Positions 35,080 to 42,661 of a stretch of DNA of 64,000 nt are shown here, one piece after another. The position numbers and the translations under genes were made by a program. This DNA is from Catenuloplanes indicus (GTDB lineage Bacteria > Actinomycetota > Actinomycetes > Mycobacteriales > Micromonosporaceae). Numbering within the stretch: position 1 is the first letter of the stretch; every line of letters starts with the position of its first letter. Below the pieces are notes generated by a model. That model was not told the DNA's origin and searched no databases. It saw nothing but the letters and a program-made list of their open reading frames with translations. The DNA lies in the NCBI RefSeq assembly GCF_030813715.1, contig NZ_JAUSUZ010000001.1, positions 310,001 to 374,000 on the forward strand, written 5' to 3'.

Positions 35080-35529
35080 ATGAACCGCTCGCTCGCCGCC
35101 CTGCTCGCGCTCGCCGTCGCGGCGCCGGTGCTCGGCGCCTGCAGTGGTACCGACAACTCCGAGCTCCGGCAGATCAAGCCGGGCTCCGCCGTCTACATCG
35201 ACGCCTGGGACGAGAACGGCGACCGCGGCGACCAGGCCCAGGTCGAGCAGAAGCCGTCCGGCCTGTGGGTGGTGCCGCTGCAGGCCCACTTCCGCCAGAC
35301 CAAGGGCAAGGGCTTCGACGTCAAGGTGGAACTGACCCGCGACGGCCTCTGGCGCGTCGACCCGGAGGGCGCCCAGGTCGGCCGCGACCACGACGACTGC
35401 CTCGAGGACGGGGAGGCCTACGCCCAGATGGCCGCCGCCGGCACCGCGCTCCGCTGGGAGCCCGACACCGGCGGCACCACGAGCGGCGGCGACGACTGCT
35501 TCACGCTCCAGCAGGAATCGAAGAAGTAA
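35080..35529 (+). CDS. Small secreted lipoprotein, function unknown
   Basis: 149-residue protein with a lipoprotein signal: RSLAALLALAVAAPVLGACS, lipobox LGAC, acylated Cys near residue 20. The mature part is hydrophilic (GSAVYIDAWDENGD) and contains two Cys (CLEDGE, GGDDCF) that could form a disulfide. No family recognised. The ATG at 35080 follows GAAAGG. Its last 29 bp overlap the convergent hydrolase. Confidence 0.75.
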   Translation: MNRSLAALLALAVAAPVLGACSGTDNSELRQIKPGSAVYIDAWDENGDRGDQAQVEQKPSGLWVVPLQAHFRQTKGKGFDVKVELTRDGLWRVDPEGAQVGRDHDDCLEDGEAYAQMAAAGTALRWEPDTGGTTSGGDDCFTLQQESKK

Positions 35530-36271
35530 CCGCGGCCACCACGAGATCCGGGTCGTCCCGGTGCGGCGAGTGCCCGCACCCGGGCGCGACCCGGAACGTC
35601 GCGTTCCCGGTCAGCGCCGCCGCGTGCGCGGCCGTGAAGCTCGGCTCCTCGACCGCCGGATCCGCACCGAGCACCGTCACCGGCGCCCCGATCCGCGCAA
35701 CCGCCGGCACCAGATCCCACGGCCCGTTGTCGCGCAGGCAGTGCTCCACCACGTACGGCGAGCACGCCGCCGCGGCCGCCGCCTTCAGCCGTACCGTCTC
35801 CGGATGCCAGCGCGGCTGCGCCGCCGCGATCTCGGCCGGGGTGGCGGTCAGCTCCGCCGTGAGCGCGACGACGTACCGCTCGATCTCCGGCCCGGAAACC
35901 CGCAACACCGGATCCAGCAACAGGTACGCCCGCGCGGTCAGCAGCCCGGACGCCGCCGCCTCGGCGACCGCGGCACCGCCCAGCGAGTGCCCGACCACCA
36001 CGTCCCAGCCCGCGCCCTCGTCGTCGACCGCGCCGAGATCGGCCGCGTGCTCCGCCAGCCGGTAACTCACCGCGCCCGGCGCCCGCCCGTGGCCGCGCAG
36101 GTCCACCGCGGTCACCCGGCAGCCGGCCCGCGCCAGCGCGTCAGCCACCTGCCACCAGACGACCGCCGCCGACGTCAGCCCGTGCACCAGCAGCACTCGC
36201 GCGGCCGCATCCCGCGCGCCCCACCGCAACACCGGCAGCTCGACCGGCACCACCCGCTCACCATGATCCAT
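35501..36271 (-). CDS. Alpha/beta hydrolase
   Basis: 256-residue alpha/beta-hydrolase fold protein: VLLVHGLTSAAVVWW (oxyanion hole), VVGHSLGGAAVAEAA (nucleophile Ser elbow), LLLDPVL (acid region) and GCGHSPHRDDPD (catalytic His). It is of the esterase/epoxide-hydrolase-like group with unknown substrate. The 3' end overlaps the lipoprotein stop tail-to-tail. Confidence 0.88.
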   Translation of the reverse strand: MDHGERVVPVELPVLRWGARDAAARVLLVHGLTSAAVVWWQVADALARAGCRVTAVDLRGHGRAPGAVSYRLAEHAADLGAVDDEGAGWDVVVGHSLGGAAVAEAAASGLLTARAYLLLDPVLRVSGPEIERYVVALTAELTATPAEIAAAQPRWHPETVRLKAAAAAACSPYVVEHCLRDNGPWDLVPAVARIGAPVTVLGADPAVEEPSFTAAHAAALTGNATFRVAPGCGHSPHRDDPDLVVAAVTSSIPAGA

Positions 36272-36306
36272 GGCCGGAGAGTAGCCGGATCGCCGACCGG
36301 TGGCAC

Positions 36307-36990
36307 CTACGCGTCCGGTCCGACCGGGCGGACGAAGTGCAAGTCGTCACCGGGATGTGCGATACCGTCGAGCACCATCGGGGGCAGGGCGTCCCAGTCG
36401 AGGCCGGCGGCGTAGTCGCGCTCGGCGAACGCGATCAGGGAGCGTCCGATCTCGTCTCCCCCGCAGTCGATCAGCAGGTCGTCGGCCAGCACCTGGCGCA
36501 GCGCGTCGAATGCTCGCCGGTCGTCCCACTGGGACAGGTCGACGGCGGCCTCAGCGCGCCAGATGAGGTCCGCGGTCCGGTCCAGCAGCACCGCGCGCAG
36601 GAAGTCGGCTCGCCGGTCCCAGCGAGGCCGGGCCGCGGCGCCGAGGCCTTCCAGGAACTGGCGCGGCGGCCGGTAGGCATGGGTGTCGACGTAGTGCAGG
36701 ATCATCGCCGGTGCGGCGTAGGTGCGCTCGTCCGGCAGGTAGTAGCGGTATTCGCCGTTGCCCTCGACCGTCCCGCAGAACTCGCAGGTGTGGAACCCCA
36801 GGGCGACGTTGCATATCCGGCGGGAGGCGCCACGCAGCTCTTCCAGTTCGGTGCCCGCCAGGGGTGCCCCCGCCGGTCCCTGCACCCCGTGCTCCGAACC
36901 CAGCCAACCGATCGACGTCATCGGCAGGGCGGAATCGGTGTACGTGTACGGCGTCAGATCCAGGTACTCCACGATGTCAGGATCCCGCAC
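36307..36990 (-). CDS. DUF7919-type protein with CxxC motif
   Basis: 227-residue protein. The first 90 residues (EYLDLTPYTYTDSALPMTSI, then GWLGSEHGV and LGFHTCEFCG) match a conserved actinobacterial domain of unknown function that I recall as DUF7919; the CEFC pair could bind a metal. The second half is a helical region rich in Asp and Trp (FDALRQVLADDLLID). It is divergent from the YciI gene across a strong palindrome. Function unknown. Confidence 0.7.
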   Translation of the reverse strand: MRDPDIVEYLDLTPYTYTDSALPMTSIGWLGSEHGVQGPAGAPLAGTELEELRGASRRICNVALGFHTCEFCGTVEGNGEYRYYLPDERTYAAPAMILHYVDTHAYRPPRQFLEGLGAAARPRWDRRADFLRAVLLDRTADLIWRAEAAVDLSQWDDRRAFDALRQVLADDLLIDCGGDEIGRSLIAFAERDYAAGLDWDALPPMVLDGIAHPGDDLHFVRPVGPDA

Positions 36991-37042
36991 CCGGGTGCTG
37001 GGGCGGCTGGCGGATCGGCCGCCGGTCCACCGTGCTGACTAC

Positions 37043-37072
37043 GTGACAGGGAACAGCGCCGTTCCCTGTCAC
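37043..37072. promoter_or_regulatory. Perfect 12-bp inverted repeat in a divergent promoter
   Basis: GTGACAGGGAAC, 6 nt, GTTCCCTGTCAC. It lies 53 bp upstream of the DUF7919 gene and 56 bp upstream of the YciI gene, as expected of a dimeric repressor or activator site. The cognate regulator is not evident. Confidence 0.65.
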
Positions 37073-37127
37073 ATACACTGCGCGTCGTGAGGGTGAAGCA
37101 TGCTCCACCCACGAGAGGAAACGACCG

Positions 37128-37454
37128 ATGCGCTACCTGATGACGTCCGTCTCCACCGGCACCACGCCCGCGCCGGACGAGAAGCTGTACGCCGACATGG
37201 CCGCGTTCGTCCAGGAGCTGTCCGCGACCGGGCAGCTGCTGGCCACCGGCGGCCTGGCACCGGCGGGCACCGTGCTGACCTCCAAGGACGGTGAGATCAC
37301 CACCGTGGACGGGCCGTTCGCCGAGGCGAAGGAGGTCGCGGCCGGGTTCGCGCTGATCGAGGTGGCGGACGAGGCCGAGGCGATCGAGCTGTGCCGGCGG
37401 TTCCGGCGGATGGTCGGCGACGGCACGAGCGTGATCCAGCAGGTGTTCGGCTAG
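37128..37454 (+). CDS. YciI-like (DGPF domain) protein
   Basis: 108-residue ferredoxin-like-fold protein with the signature VDGPFAEAKEVAAGF. DGPF-domain genes are regularly found just before DUF6596-type ECF sigma factors, and here the sigma gene starts 3 bp after the stop. It is a presumed accessory or sensor of that sigma system. AGAGGAAA provides a ribosome site. Confidence 0.92.
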   Translation: MRYLMTSVSTGTTPAPDEKLYADMAAFVQELSATGQLLATGGLAPAGTVLTSKDGEITTVDGPFAEAKEVAAGFALIEVADEAEAIELCRRFRRMVGDGTSVIQQVFG

Positions 37455-37456
37455 GG

Positions 37457-39391
37457 ATGGAGACCGTCGAGGCGGTCTGGCGCCTGGAGTCGGCCCGCAT
37501 CGTCGCCGCGCTCACCCGAGTGGTGCACGATGTGGGCCTGGCCGAGGAGCTGGCCCAGGACGCGCTGGTCACCGCGCTGGAGCGGTGGCCGGCCGACGGC
37601 GTGCCGGACAATCCGGGCGCCTGGCTGATGACGGTCGCGAAACGCCGCGCCATCGACCATGTCCGGCGGTCGCGGGCGCAGGACCGCGCGTACGCGGAGA
37701 CCGCGGCCCTGAGCGGCGACACCGCGGCGGACGAGCGCGATGACGTACTCCGGCTGATGTTCGTCACCTGCCACCCGGTGCTGCCGGCCACGGCCCGGGT
37801 GGCGCTCACTCTGAAGCTCGTCGGCGGGCTCACCACGGCCGAGATCGCCCGGGCGTACCTGGTCACCGAGCAGACGATCGCGCGCCGTATCTCGTCCGCG
37901 AAGCGCACGCTCGCGGCCGCCGGTGTCGCGTTCGCGCTGCCGGCCGGGCCGGAGCTGGCCGAACGGCTGGACGCGGTCCTCGAGGCCGTCTACCTGATCT
38001 TCAACGAGGGGTACACCGCGACCACCGGTGACGACCTGCTCCGGACGGACCTGTGCCGGCAGGCGCTGCGGCTCGGGCGGCTGCTGGCCGTGCTCGCGCC
38101 GGGCGAGGCGGAGGTGCACGGGCTGGTCGCGCTGATGGAGATCCAGGCGTCCCGGGAGCGGGCCCGGACCGCGCCGGACGGGACGCCGGTGCCGCTGCAC
38201 GAGCAGGACCGCGGTCGCTGGGACCGGCTGCTCGTCCAGCGCGGCTTCGCGGCCATGCTGCGCGCCCGGGACGCCGGCGGGCCGCCGGGCCCGTACCTGC
38301 TGCAGGGCGCGATCGCGGCCTGTCACGCGCAGGCCCGCACGGCCGAGGAGACCGACTGGGCGCGGATCGCCTCGCTCTACGCGACGCTGGAGACGCTGCG
38401 GCCGACACCGGTGGTGCGGCTCAACCGCGCGGTCGCGGTCGGCGCGGCGGACGGCCCGGCCGCCGGTCTCGCGCTGACCGACGCGCTCCTCGACGACCCG
38501 CGGGTGCGCGACTACCACCTGCTCCCGGCCGTGCGCGGCGACCTGCTGGCCCGGCTCGGCCGGCACGCGCAGGCGCGCGCCGAGCTGCGCCGCGCCGCCG
38601 CGCTCACCCGCAACCGGGCCGAGGCCGCTTACCTGCGCGGACGCGCCGACGGCCTGCCGGCCGACAACCACGGTCAAGACCTTCGCGACGGTACGGTACG
38701 CGAGCGTGCCACCGAGTTCCTGGCACGGCACGACGCGAGCACCCGCCGGTCGTACGCGCAGACGCTCGACCGGCTCCGCCGGGCACTCGGCGACGACACC
38801 CCGATGACCGCGCTCACCGCGGACGCGGTCGCCCGCGCCTGCGTCACCGCCTGGGGTACCGCCGCACCGGCCACCTGGAACCGGCACCGGGCAACGATCC
38901 GCTCGTTCGCGGCCTGGGCGGGCACGCCCGGGCTCGCCGCCGGGCTGGACCGGCGCGCGGACACCCGTACCGTCGCGGTGCCCCTGTCCTCCGAGGCGGT
39001 GGCCGCGCTGTGCGCGGACGCCGGCCACCCGCTGCGTGAACGCGCGCTCTGGCTGCTGCTGCACGAGTCCGGCGCGACCGTCACCGCGGTGCTCGGGCTG
39101 GACGTGCAGGATCTCGACCTGGACGACCGCCGCGCACCCGGCAAGGGCCTGAGCTGGCGGTCCGGCAGCGCGCGGCTGCTGCCCGCGCTGATCGGCGGCC
39201 GGGCTCGCGGCCCGCTGTTCCTCGCCGGCCGGCGCCCGGGACCGGCCCGCACGCCGGCGAGCGCGGCGGACCTGTGCCCGGAGACCGGCCGGCGGCGGCT
39301 GTCCTACGAGCGGGCCGAATACCTGTGCAAACGCGCGACCGGGGCCACGCTGCGCCGGTTCAGCCCCGCGAGCGCTCGACGTCGTCGGTGA
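37457..39391 (+). CDS. ECF sigma factor (DUF6596) fused to a defective tyrosine recombinase
   Basis: 644 residues in a single frame. Residues 1-95 hold sigma-70 region 2 (LAEELAQDALVTALERW), 110-165 hold region 4 (LVGGLTTAEIARAYLVTEQT), and 180-400 hold DUF6596 and a helical tail (VYLIFNEGYTATTG), which complete a normal ECF sigma of the YciI-linked class. From about 415 to 644 the protein continues as an actinobacterial tyrosine recombinase: an N-terminal SAM-like core-binding part (ASTRRSYAQTLDRLRRALG, TWNRHRATIRSFAAWAG) and a catalytic part (LRERALWLLLHESGATVTAV, RLSYERAEYLCKRATGATL). The usual first catalytic Arg (ARAAEVLGL) reads ATVTAVLGL and the HxxR/Tyr end is missing. Its last 32 bp overlap a convergent gene. 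Confidence 0.82.
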   Translation: METVEAVWRLESARIVAALTRVVHDVGLAEELAQDALVTALERWPADGVPDNPGAWLMTVAKRRAIDHVRRSRAQDRAYAETAALSGDTAADERDDVLRLMFVTCHPVLPATARVALTLKLVGGLTTAEIARAYLVTEQTIARRISSAKRTLAAAGVAFALPAGPELAERLDAVLEAVYLIFNEGYTATTGDDLLRTDLCRQALRLGRLLAVLAPGEAEVHGLVALMEIQASRERARTAPDGTPVPLHEQDRGRWDRLLVQRGFAAMLRARDAGGPPGPYLLQGAIAACHAQARTAEETDWARIASLYATLETLRPTPVVRLNRAVAVGAADGPAAGLALTDALLDDPRVRDYHLLPAVRGDLLARLGRHAQARAELRRAAALTRNRAEAAYLRGRADGLPADNHGQDLRDGTVRERATEFLARHDASTRRSYAQTLDRLRRALGDDTPMTALTADAVARACVTAWGTAAPATWNRHRATIRSFAAWAGTPGLAAGLDRRADTRTVAVPLSSEAVAALCADAGHPLRERALWLLLHESGATVTAVLGLDVQDLDLDDRRAPGKGLSWRSGSARLLPALIGGRARGPLFLAGRRPGPARTPASAADLCPETGRRRLSYERAEYLCKRATGATLRRFSPASARRRR

Positions 39392-40049
39392 CCGTGATCC
39401 CGGCCGCGAACTCGGCGATCGTGGCGGTGCCCCAGCGCAGGTTGTGCCACAGCTGCACGTTCAGGTAGGCGCCGCCGTCCAGCCGGACGAACAGCGTGCG
39501 GACGCCGTCCTCGCTGGTCCACAGCACGGCCGGCCGGCCGCCGACGGTGAGCTGCTCGGCGGGGGGCCGGTCGTCCGGCGCCTCGTACTGGAGCGAGATG
39601 GTGATCTTGTCGGCGAACGAGTTCGGGTCCTGGTCCGGCAGGCCGATCGGCGCGATCAGCAGCGTGGTGGCGACGGAACTCTGGATCTCCCAGCCTTCCG
39701 GCACCACGTCGATCGTGAACCCCTCGGGCTGGTCCCCGGCGAACGCGACCAGCCGTACGCCGGCGGGGGTACCGGGGGTGGTGTCGACGGCGCTCGAGGT
39801 GCCGCGGGGGATCACCGGTGCGGCCTCGATCCGGTCGCCGCCGGGATCGGCCGGTGCGTCGACGGTGACGGCCGCGACGCCGAGCGCGCCCACCGCCACC
39901 AGCGCCAGCGCGCCGCCGAGCAGGCCGCGCACCTGCCGTTTCCGGCGCAGCGCCACCCGGCCGCGCGCCACGTCCGCGTCCACCGCGGCCGGGGCCGGCG
40001 GGTGTTCCGGCCCGGCGATCCGGTCCAGGTACTGCCGCAGATCACTCAT
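39360..40049 (-). CDS. Membrane-anchored partner of SigE-type sigma factor (putative anti-sigma)
   Basis: 229-residue protein. The cytoplasmic N-terminus (SDLRQYLDRIAG then VARGRVALRRKRQ) is followed by one membrane segment (GLLGGALALVAVGALGVAAV) and a 150-residue extracytoplasmic domain. Proteins with this layout are encoded downstream of SigE-family sigma genes and are thought to bind the sigma. The ATG at 40049 is preferred; longer frames add a random leader. It follows the sigma gene by 22 bp. Confidence 0.75.
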   Translation of the reverse strand: MSDLRQYLDRIAGPEHPPAPAAVDADVARGRVALRRKRQVRGLLGGALALVAVGALGVAAVTVDAPADPGGDRIEAAPVIPRGTSSAVDTTPGTPAGVRLVAFAGDQPEGFTIDVVPEGWEIQSSVATTLLIAPIGLPDQDPNSFADKITISLQYEAPDDRPPAEQLTVGGRPAVLWTSEDGVRTLFVRLDGGAYLNVQLWHNLRWGTATIAEFAAGITVTDDVERSRG

Positions 40050-40071
40050 CGCCCTCGTCCCCAGGCTCTCT

Positions 40072-40596
40072 TCAGATGACCGCACCGGACACCGACCGGT
40101 CCAGTGCCTCGCGCAGCCGGTCCAGGCCACGCGCCGTCTGGCTCTTCACCGTGCCGGTGCTGCAGCCGAGCGCGTCCGCGGTCTCCGCGATGTCCAGCTC
40201 GTAGAAGTACCGGAACACGACCGCGGCCCGCATCCGCGGCGGCAGCTCGCGCAGCGCGCGGCGCACCTCGCCCGCGGCCTCCGGCTCGTCGTCCGGCACC
40301 GGCGCCTCGGTGTCCGGCGGCGCGGCCGTGCTCCGCTCCGCCCGCCGCCACGGCCGCCGGTGCTCGTCCACCAGGCAGTTGACCAGCGCGCGGCGCAGGT
40401 ACCCGTCGGGGTTGCGGGCCGCCCGGAACGACGGCCACGCCACGTACAGCCGGGTCAGCGTGGTCTGCACCAGATCCTCGGCCGTGTGCGCGTCCCCGCC
40501 GGTCAGCAGCGTGGCGGTACGCACCAGGCCCGCCCGCCGCGCCGACACGAAGTCATGGAACTCCTGGTCGCGCGCGTTGCCTCTCCCGACCTTCAT
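40072..40596 (-). CDS. SigE family ECF sigma factor
   Basis: 174-residue ECF sigma. Region 2: VRTATLLTGGDAHTAEDLVQ then TTLTRLYVAWPSF; region 4: LRELPPRMRAAVVFRYFYEL then ETADALGCSTGTVKSQTARG. This is the SigE family (small ECF with YFxEL motif) common in actinobacteria. The ATG at 40596 follows AGGAGA. Cotranscribed with its membrane partner; a stress-response pair is the usual role. Confidence 0.92.
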   Translation of the reverse strand: MKVGRGNARDQEFHDFVSARRAGLVRTATLLTGGDAHTAEDLVQTTLTRLYVAWPSFRAARNPDGYLRRALVNCLVDEHRRPWRRAERSTAAPPDTEAPVPDDEPEAAGEVRRALRELPPRMRAAVVFRYFYELDIAETADALGCSTGTVKSQTARGLDRLREALDRSVSGAVI

Positions 40597-40693
40597 GATC
40601 TCCTGACGGAACCACACGGCCCGGGGTTGCATCCGCGACTGTCAGCTGCACGACACTTCCCGGCACGCCGCGACCGGGCGACGGGTCTTGAGC

Positions 40694-40738
40694 AACCACG
40701 CCGGAAGCGGAGGGAGGAGCGCCGGCGACAACCGGTGC
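40694..40738. repeat. Partial copy of an interspersed repeat
   Basis: The bases GGGAGGAGCGCCGGCGAC followed by an ACCGGTGC-like tail (40712-40738) recur at 41802-41828. CCGGAAGCGG lies just before here but 40 bp after it in the other copy, as though the unit had been tandem. Confidence 0.55.
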
Positions 40739-40830
40739 ACACCCGCACTGCCCACTGATCCGCCGCCACTGATCCGCCGCCACTGCCGGGCCGATGCCGG
40801 CCGTGCATCCGCGCGCTCCCGGTGGTCGCG

Positions 40831-40985
40831 CGCGCTTCGCACGCCACCGGTCCCGCATCAATGCCGGCGGTACAGGCCGTGCCGCCGGTGATCCGCGTGT
40901 CTCGCCCGCAGCCGGTCTCGCATCAATGCCGTGCTGCTGGCGATCCGCGTGCTTCGCTCGCCACCGGGGGCGGGGTCGATGCCCG
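40831..40985. repeat. Three degenerate tandem units
   Basis: Three blocks of about 36 bp (40831, 40895 and 40948) share GCTTCGC-CGCCACCGG and CGCATCAATGCCG; the third is the most diverged. No coding frame. Confidence 0.5.
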
Positions 40986-41118
40986 GGATGATCTTCCATC
41001 CGTGGGGAATCGAAGATCCAGATGTCGTTGTGGCCACGTCGCCCGGATCAAAAGCAGCCGGCAGCGGCGTACAGATCTCGCACCGCGCCACCGAGCCGGC
41101 GGCCGCCGCACCTCACGC

Positions 41119-41342
41119 CCGAAATATCGCCATATCGGGGGACGAGGCGCCCGGCGACTCGCCGCCAGCCCGGCCCGAAGGCGGCACCGCCGGAACTGAG
41201 TGATCAATCAGTGGAGCAAAAAGGAGATCAAATATCGAAGTTTACCTCCATTTCGCTCCACTGATTGATCACTCAGCCGGGCAGGCGGGATTCCCGCGGA
41301 CACGGACACGCGAAGGCGGCGCCAGATATGGCGATATTTCGG
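41119..41342. repeat. Nested imperfect inverted repeat
   Basis: Inner perfect 22-bp arms at 41196-41217 and 41255-41276 (core CTGAGTGATCAATCAG) around a 37-nt AT-rich loop; the arm similarity fades on into the loop. An outer perfect 18-bp pair, CCGAAATATCGCCATATC, is at 41119-41136 and, inverted, at 41325-41342. The whole could form one cruciform of about 220 bp. No ORF spans it. Confidence 0.8.
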
Positions 41343-41390
41343 ATGCGGGCTTCGCACGCGCTCCGAAACAGTCACGGCCCATCGCTCACT

Positions 41391-41424
41391 GCGCAGCGTC
41401 GGGCCGCGCGGCCCGACGCTGCGC
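41391..41424. repeat. 34-bp perfect palindrome
   Basis: GCGCAGCGTCGGGCC with its exact complement across GCGC. It lies 49 bp right of the nested inverted repeat and runs into a direct repeat. Confidence 0.85.
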
Positions 41425-41463
41425 TTCGCGCGTTCGTGCTGCGCGGCGCTTCGCGCGTTCGTG
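41421..41463. repeat. 18-bp direct repeat with 25-bp period
   Basis: GCGCTTCGCGCGTTCGTG at 41421-41438 and 41446-41463. Confidence 0.85.
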
Positions 41464-41501
41464 TGGTGCCCGGCACGCCCTTGCCAGGCCGGGTCGCGCC
41501 T

Positions 41502-41638
41502 CGGGTCGGGCCTCGGGCCGGGTCGGGCCGGGTCGGGCCGGGTCGGGCCGGGTCGGGCCGGGTCGGGCCGGGTCGGGCCGGGTCGGGCCGGGTCGGGCCG
41601 GGTCGGGCCGGGTCGGGCCGGGTCGGGCCGGGCCGGGC
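41502..41638. repeat. 10-bp minisatellite (VNTR)
   Basis: Eleven perfect copies of GGTCGGGCCG (41521-41630), with degenerate units at both ends. It is open in many frames but has no gene-like composition. Confidence 0.95.
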
Positions 41639-41787
41639 GTGCTGTGAGCGTTCGGGGTGTGGACCCTGCGCCGGTTGCGAGGTATTCCGGCTGGCTGGGG
41701 GTGAGGGGGTGCAAGGGAAATGTCGGCGTCCGGGTAGGGCGGGTGGTCGGGTAAGCAGAGCGGAGCGATGACGGTGGAGGGCTTGCG

Positions 41788-41871
41788 GTCACGGACCGGC
41801 AGGGAGGAGCGCCGGCGACGACCGGTGCCCGCGGGAGCATGCGGCACCGGTGTCGCCGGAAGCGGGAAGAT
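41788..41871 (+). repeat. Interspersed repeat, copy A
   Basis: About 85 bp that recur, in the opposite orientation and about 80 percent alike by eye, at 59612-59699. Shared cores include GCCCGCGGGAGCATGCGG and CGCCGGAAGCGGGAA. Confidence 0.7.
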
Positions 41872-41904
41872 CGGTTCGGTCCGTGCGCTCCGGAGGCGCC
41901 TGGT

Positions 41905-42306
41905 TCAGTCCGGCGTGCCGAGGCCCTGCAGGCCGACCAGGATCGCGATGATCCCGAAGATCGCCAGGATCAGGCCGGCACCGACCGCGGTGTCCGCCCG
42001 GGCGACCGTGCCGTCGGCCGGGCCGGCCGGGCGGCGGCCGGTCAGCCGGTCCCACAGCAGGAGGACGCCGACGATGATGCCGACCACCTCGAAGTGGAAG
42101 ACGCGCGGGCCGGAGATCAGGTGGACGATCAGGAAGTAGCCGCCGGTGACCAGCGCGACGATGCCGACGATCCAGCCGAACGCGCCGAGGCGGGCGGCGA
42201 AGCGGGCCAGGTCGTCGCCGATCCGGGGCAGGCGGCTCAGCAGGGCTATGGCGAGCAGGAATCCGCCGAGGATGTTGGCGAGATCCAGCAGCAAAGACAT
42301 GATCAT
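41905..42306 (-). CDS. Four-helix membrane protein, function unknown
   Basis: 133-residue membrane protein: segments near LANILGGFLLAIALLS, LGAFGWIVGIVALVTGGYFL, FEVVGIIVGVLLLWDRL and AVGAGLILAIFGIIAILVGL. No conserved residues that I recognise. It lies about 100 bp downstream of the 48-residue membrane protein on the same strand and may be cotranscribed with it. Confidence 0.7.
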   Translation of the reverse strand: MIMSLLLDLANILGGFLLAIALLSRLPRIGDDLARFAARLGAFGWIVGIVALVTGGYFLIVHLISGPRVFHFEVVGIIVGVLLLWDRLTGRRPAGPADGTVARADTAVGAGLILAIFGIIAILVGLQGLGTPD

Positions 42307-42409
42307 GGGGTGCCGTCCTCCGCACGGCCGACGACGTGGGTTGAGCGACGTCGATCGAGAGCCTAGCGGCGGTCCGGCGAGCTCGCACTGGGAGCGATTC
42401 CAGCGCAGG

Positions 42410-42556
42410 TCAGCCGCGGGAGACCAGCCGGTCGAGCATGCCGCCGGCGAACAGCAGCGCCGGACAGATCCAGACCGCGACCGGCAGCGAGCCCATCAGC
42501 GTGATGAACCCGGTCGTCCAGGACGAGATCGTGTCGACGACCACGGCGGGATCCAT
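42410..42556 (-). CDS. 48-residue membrane protein
   Basis: ATG at 42556 with an excellent GGAGG 6 nt upstream; stop at 42412. One hydrophobic helix (TLMGSLPVAVWICPALLFAG) is followed by MLDRLVSRG. The ribosome site, codon bias and membrane helix support a real gene. It is divergent from the P450 gene and upstream of another membrane gene. Confidence 0.65.
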   Translation of the reverse strand: MDPAVVVDTISSWTTGFITLMGSLPVAVWICPALLFAGGMLDRLVSRG

Positions 42557-42661
42557 GCGGAACCTCCGGCTTCGAAGGGGGGTGGGGCCCGCACCGATCG
42601 GTCACCCGGCCGCTCACCTGACGGAAACCGTGACCTTGTGCCGCTCTGACAGGATGCCTGC

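Noticed and set aside
41265-41847. Frames through the minisatellite, reading GSGRVGPGRA or PDPARPGPTR repeats
   Set aside because: Open in many frames because the 10-bp unit lacks stops; no ribosome site or family.
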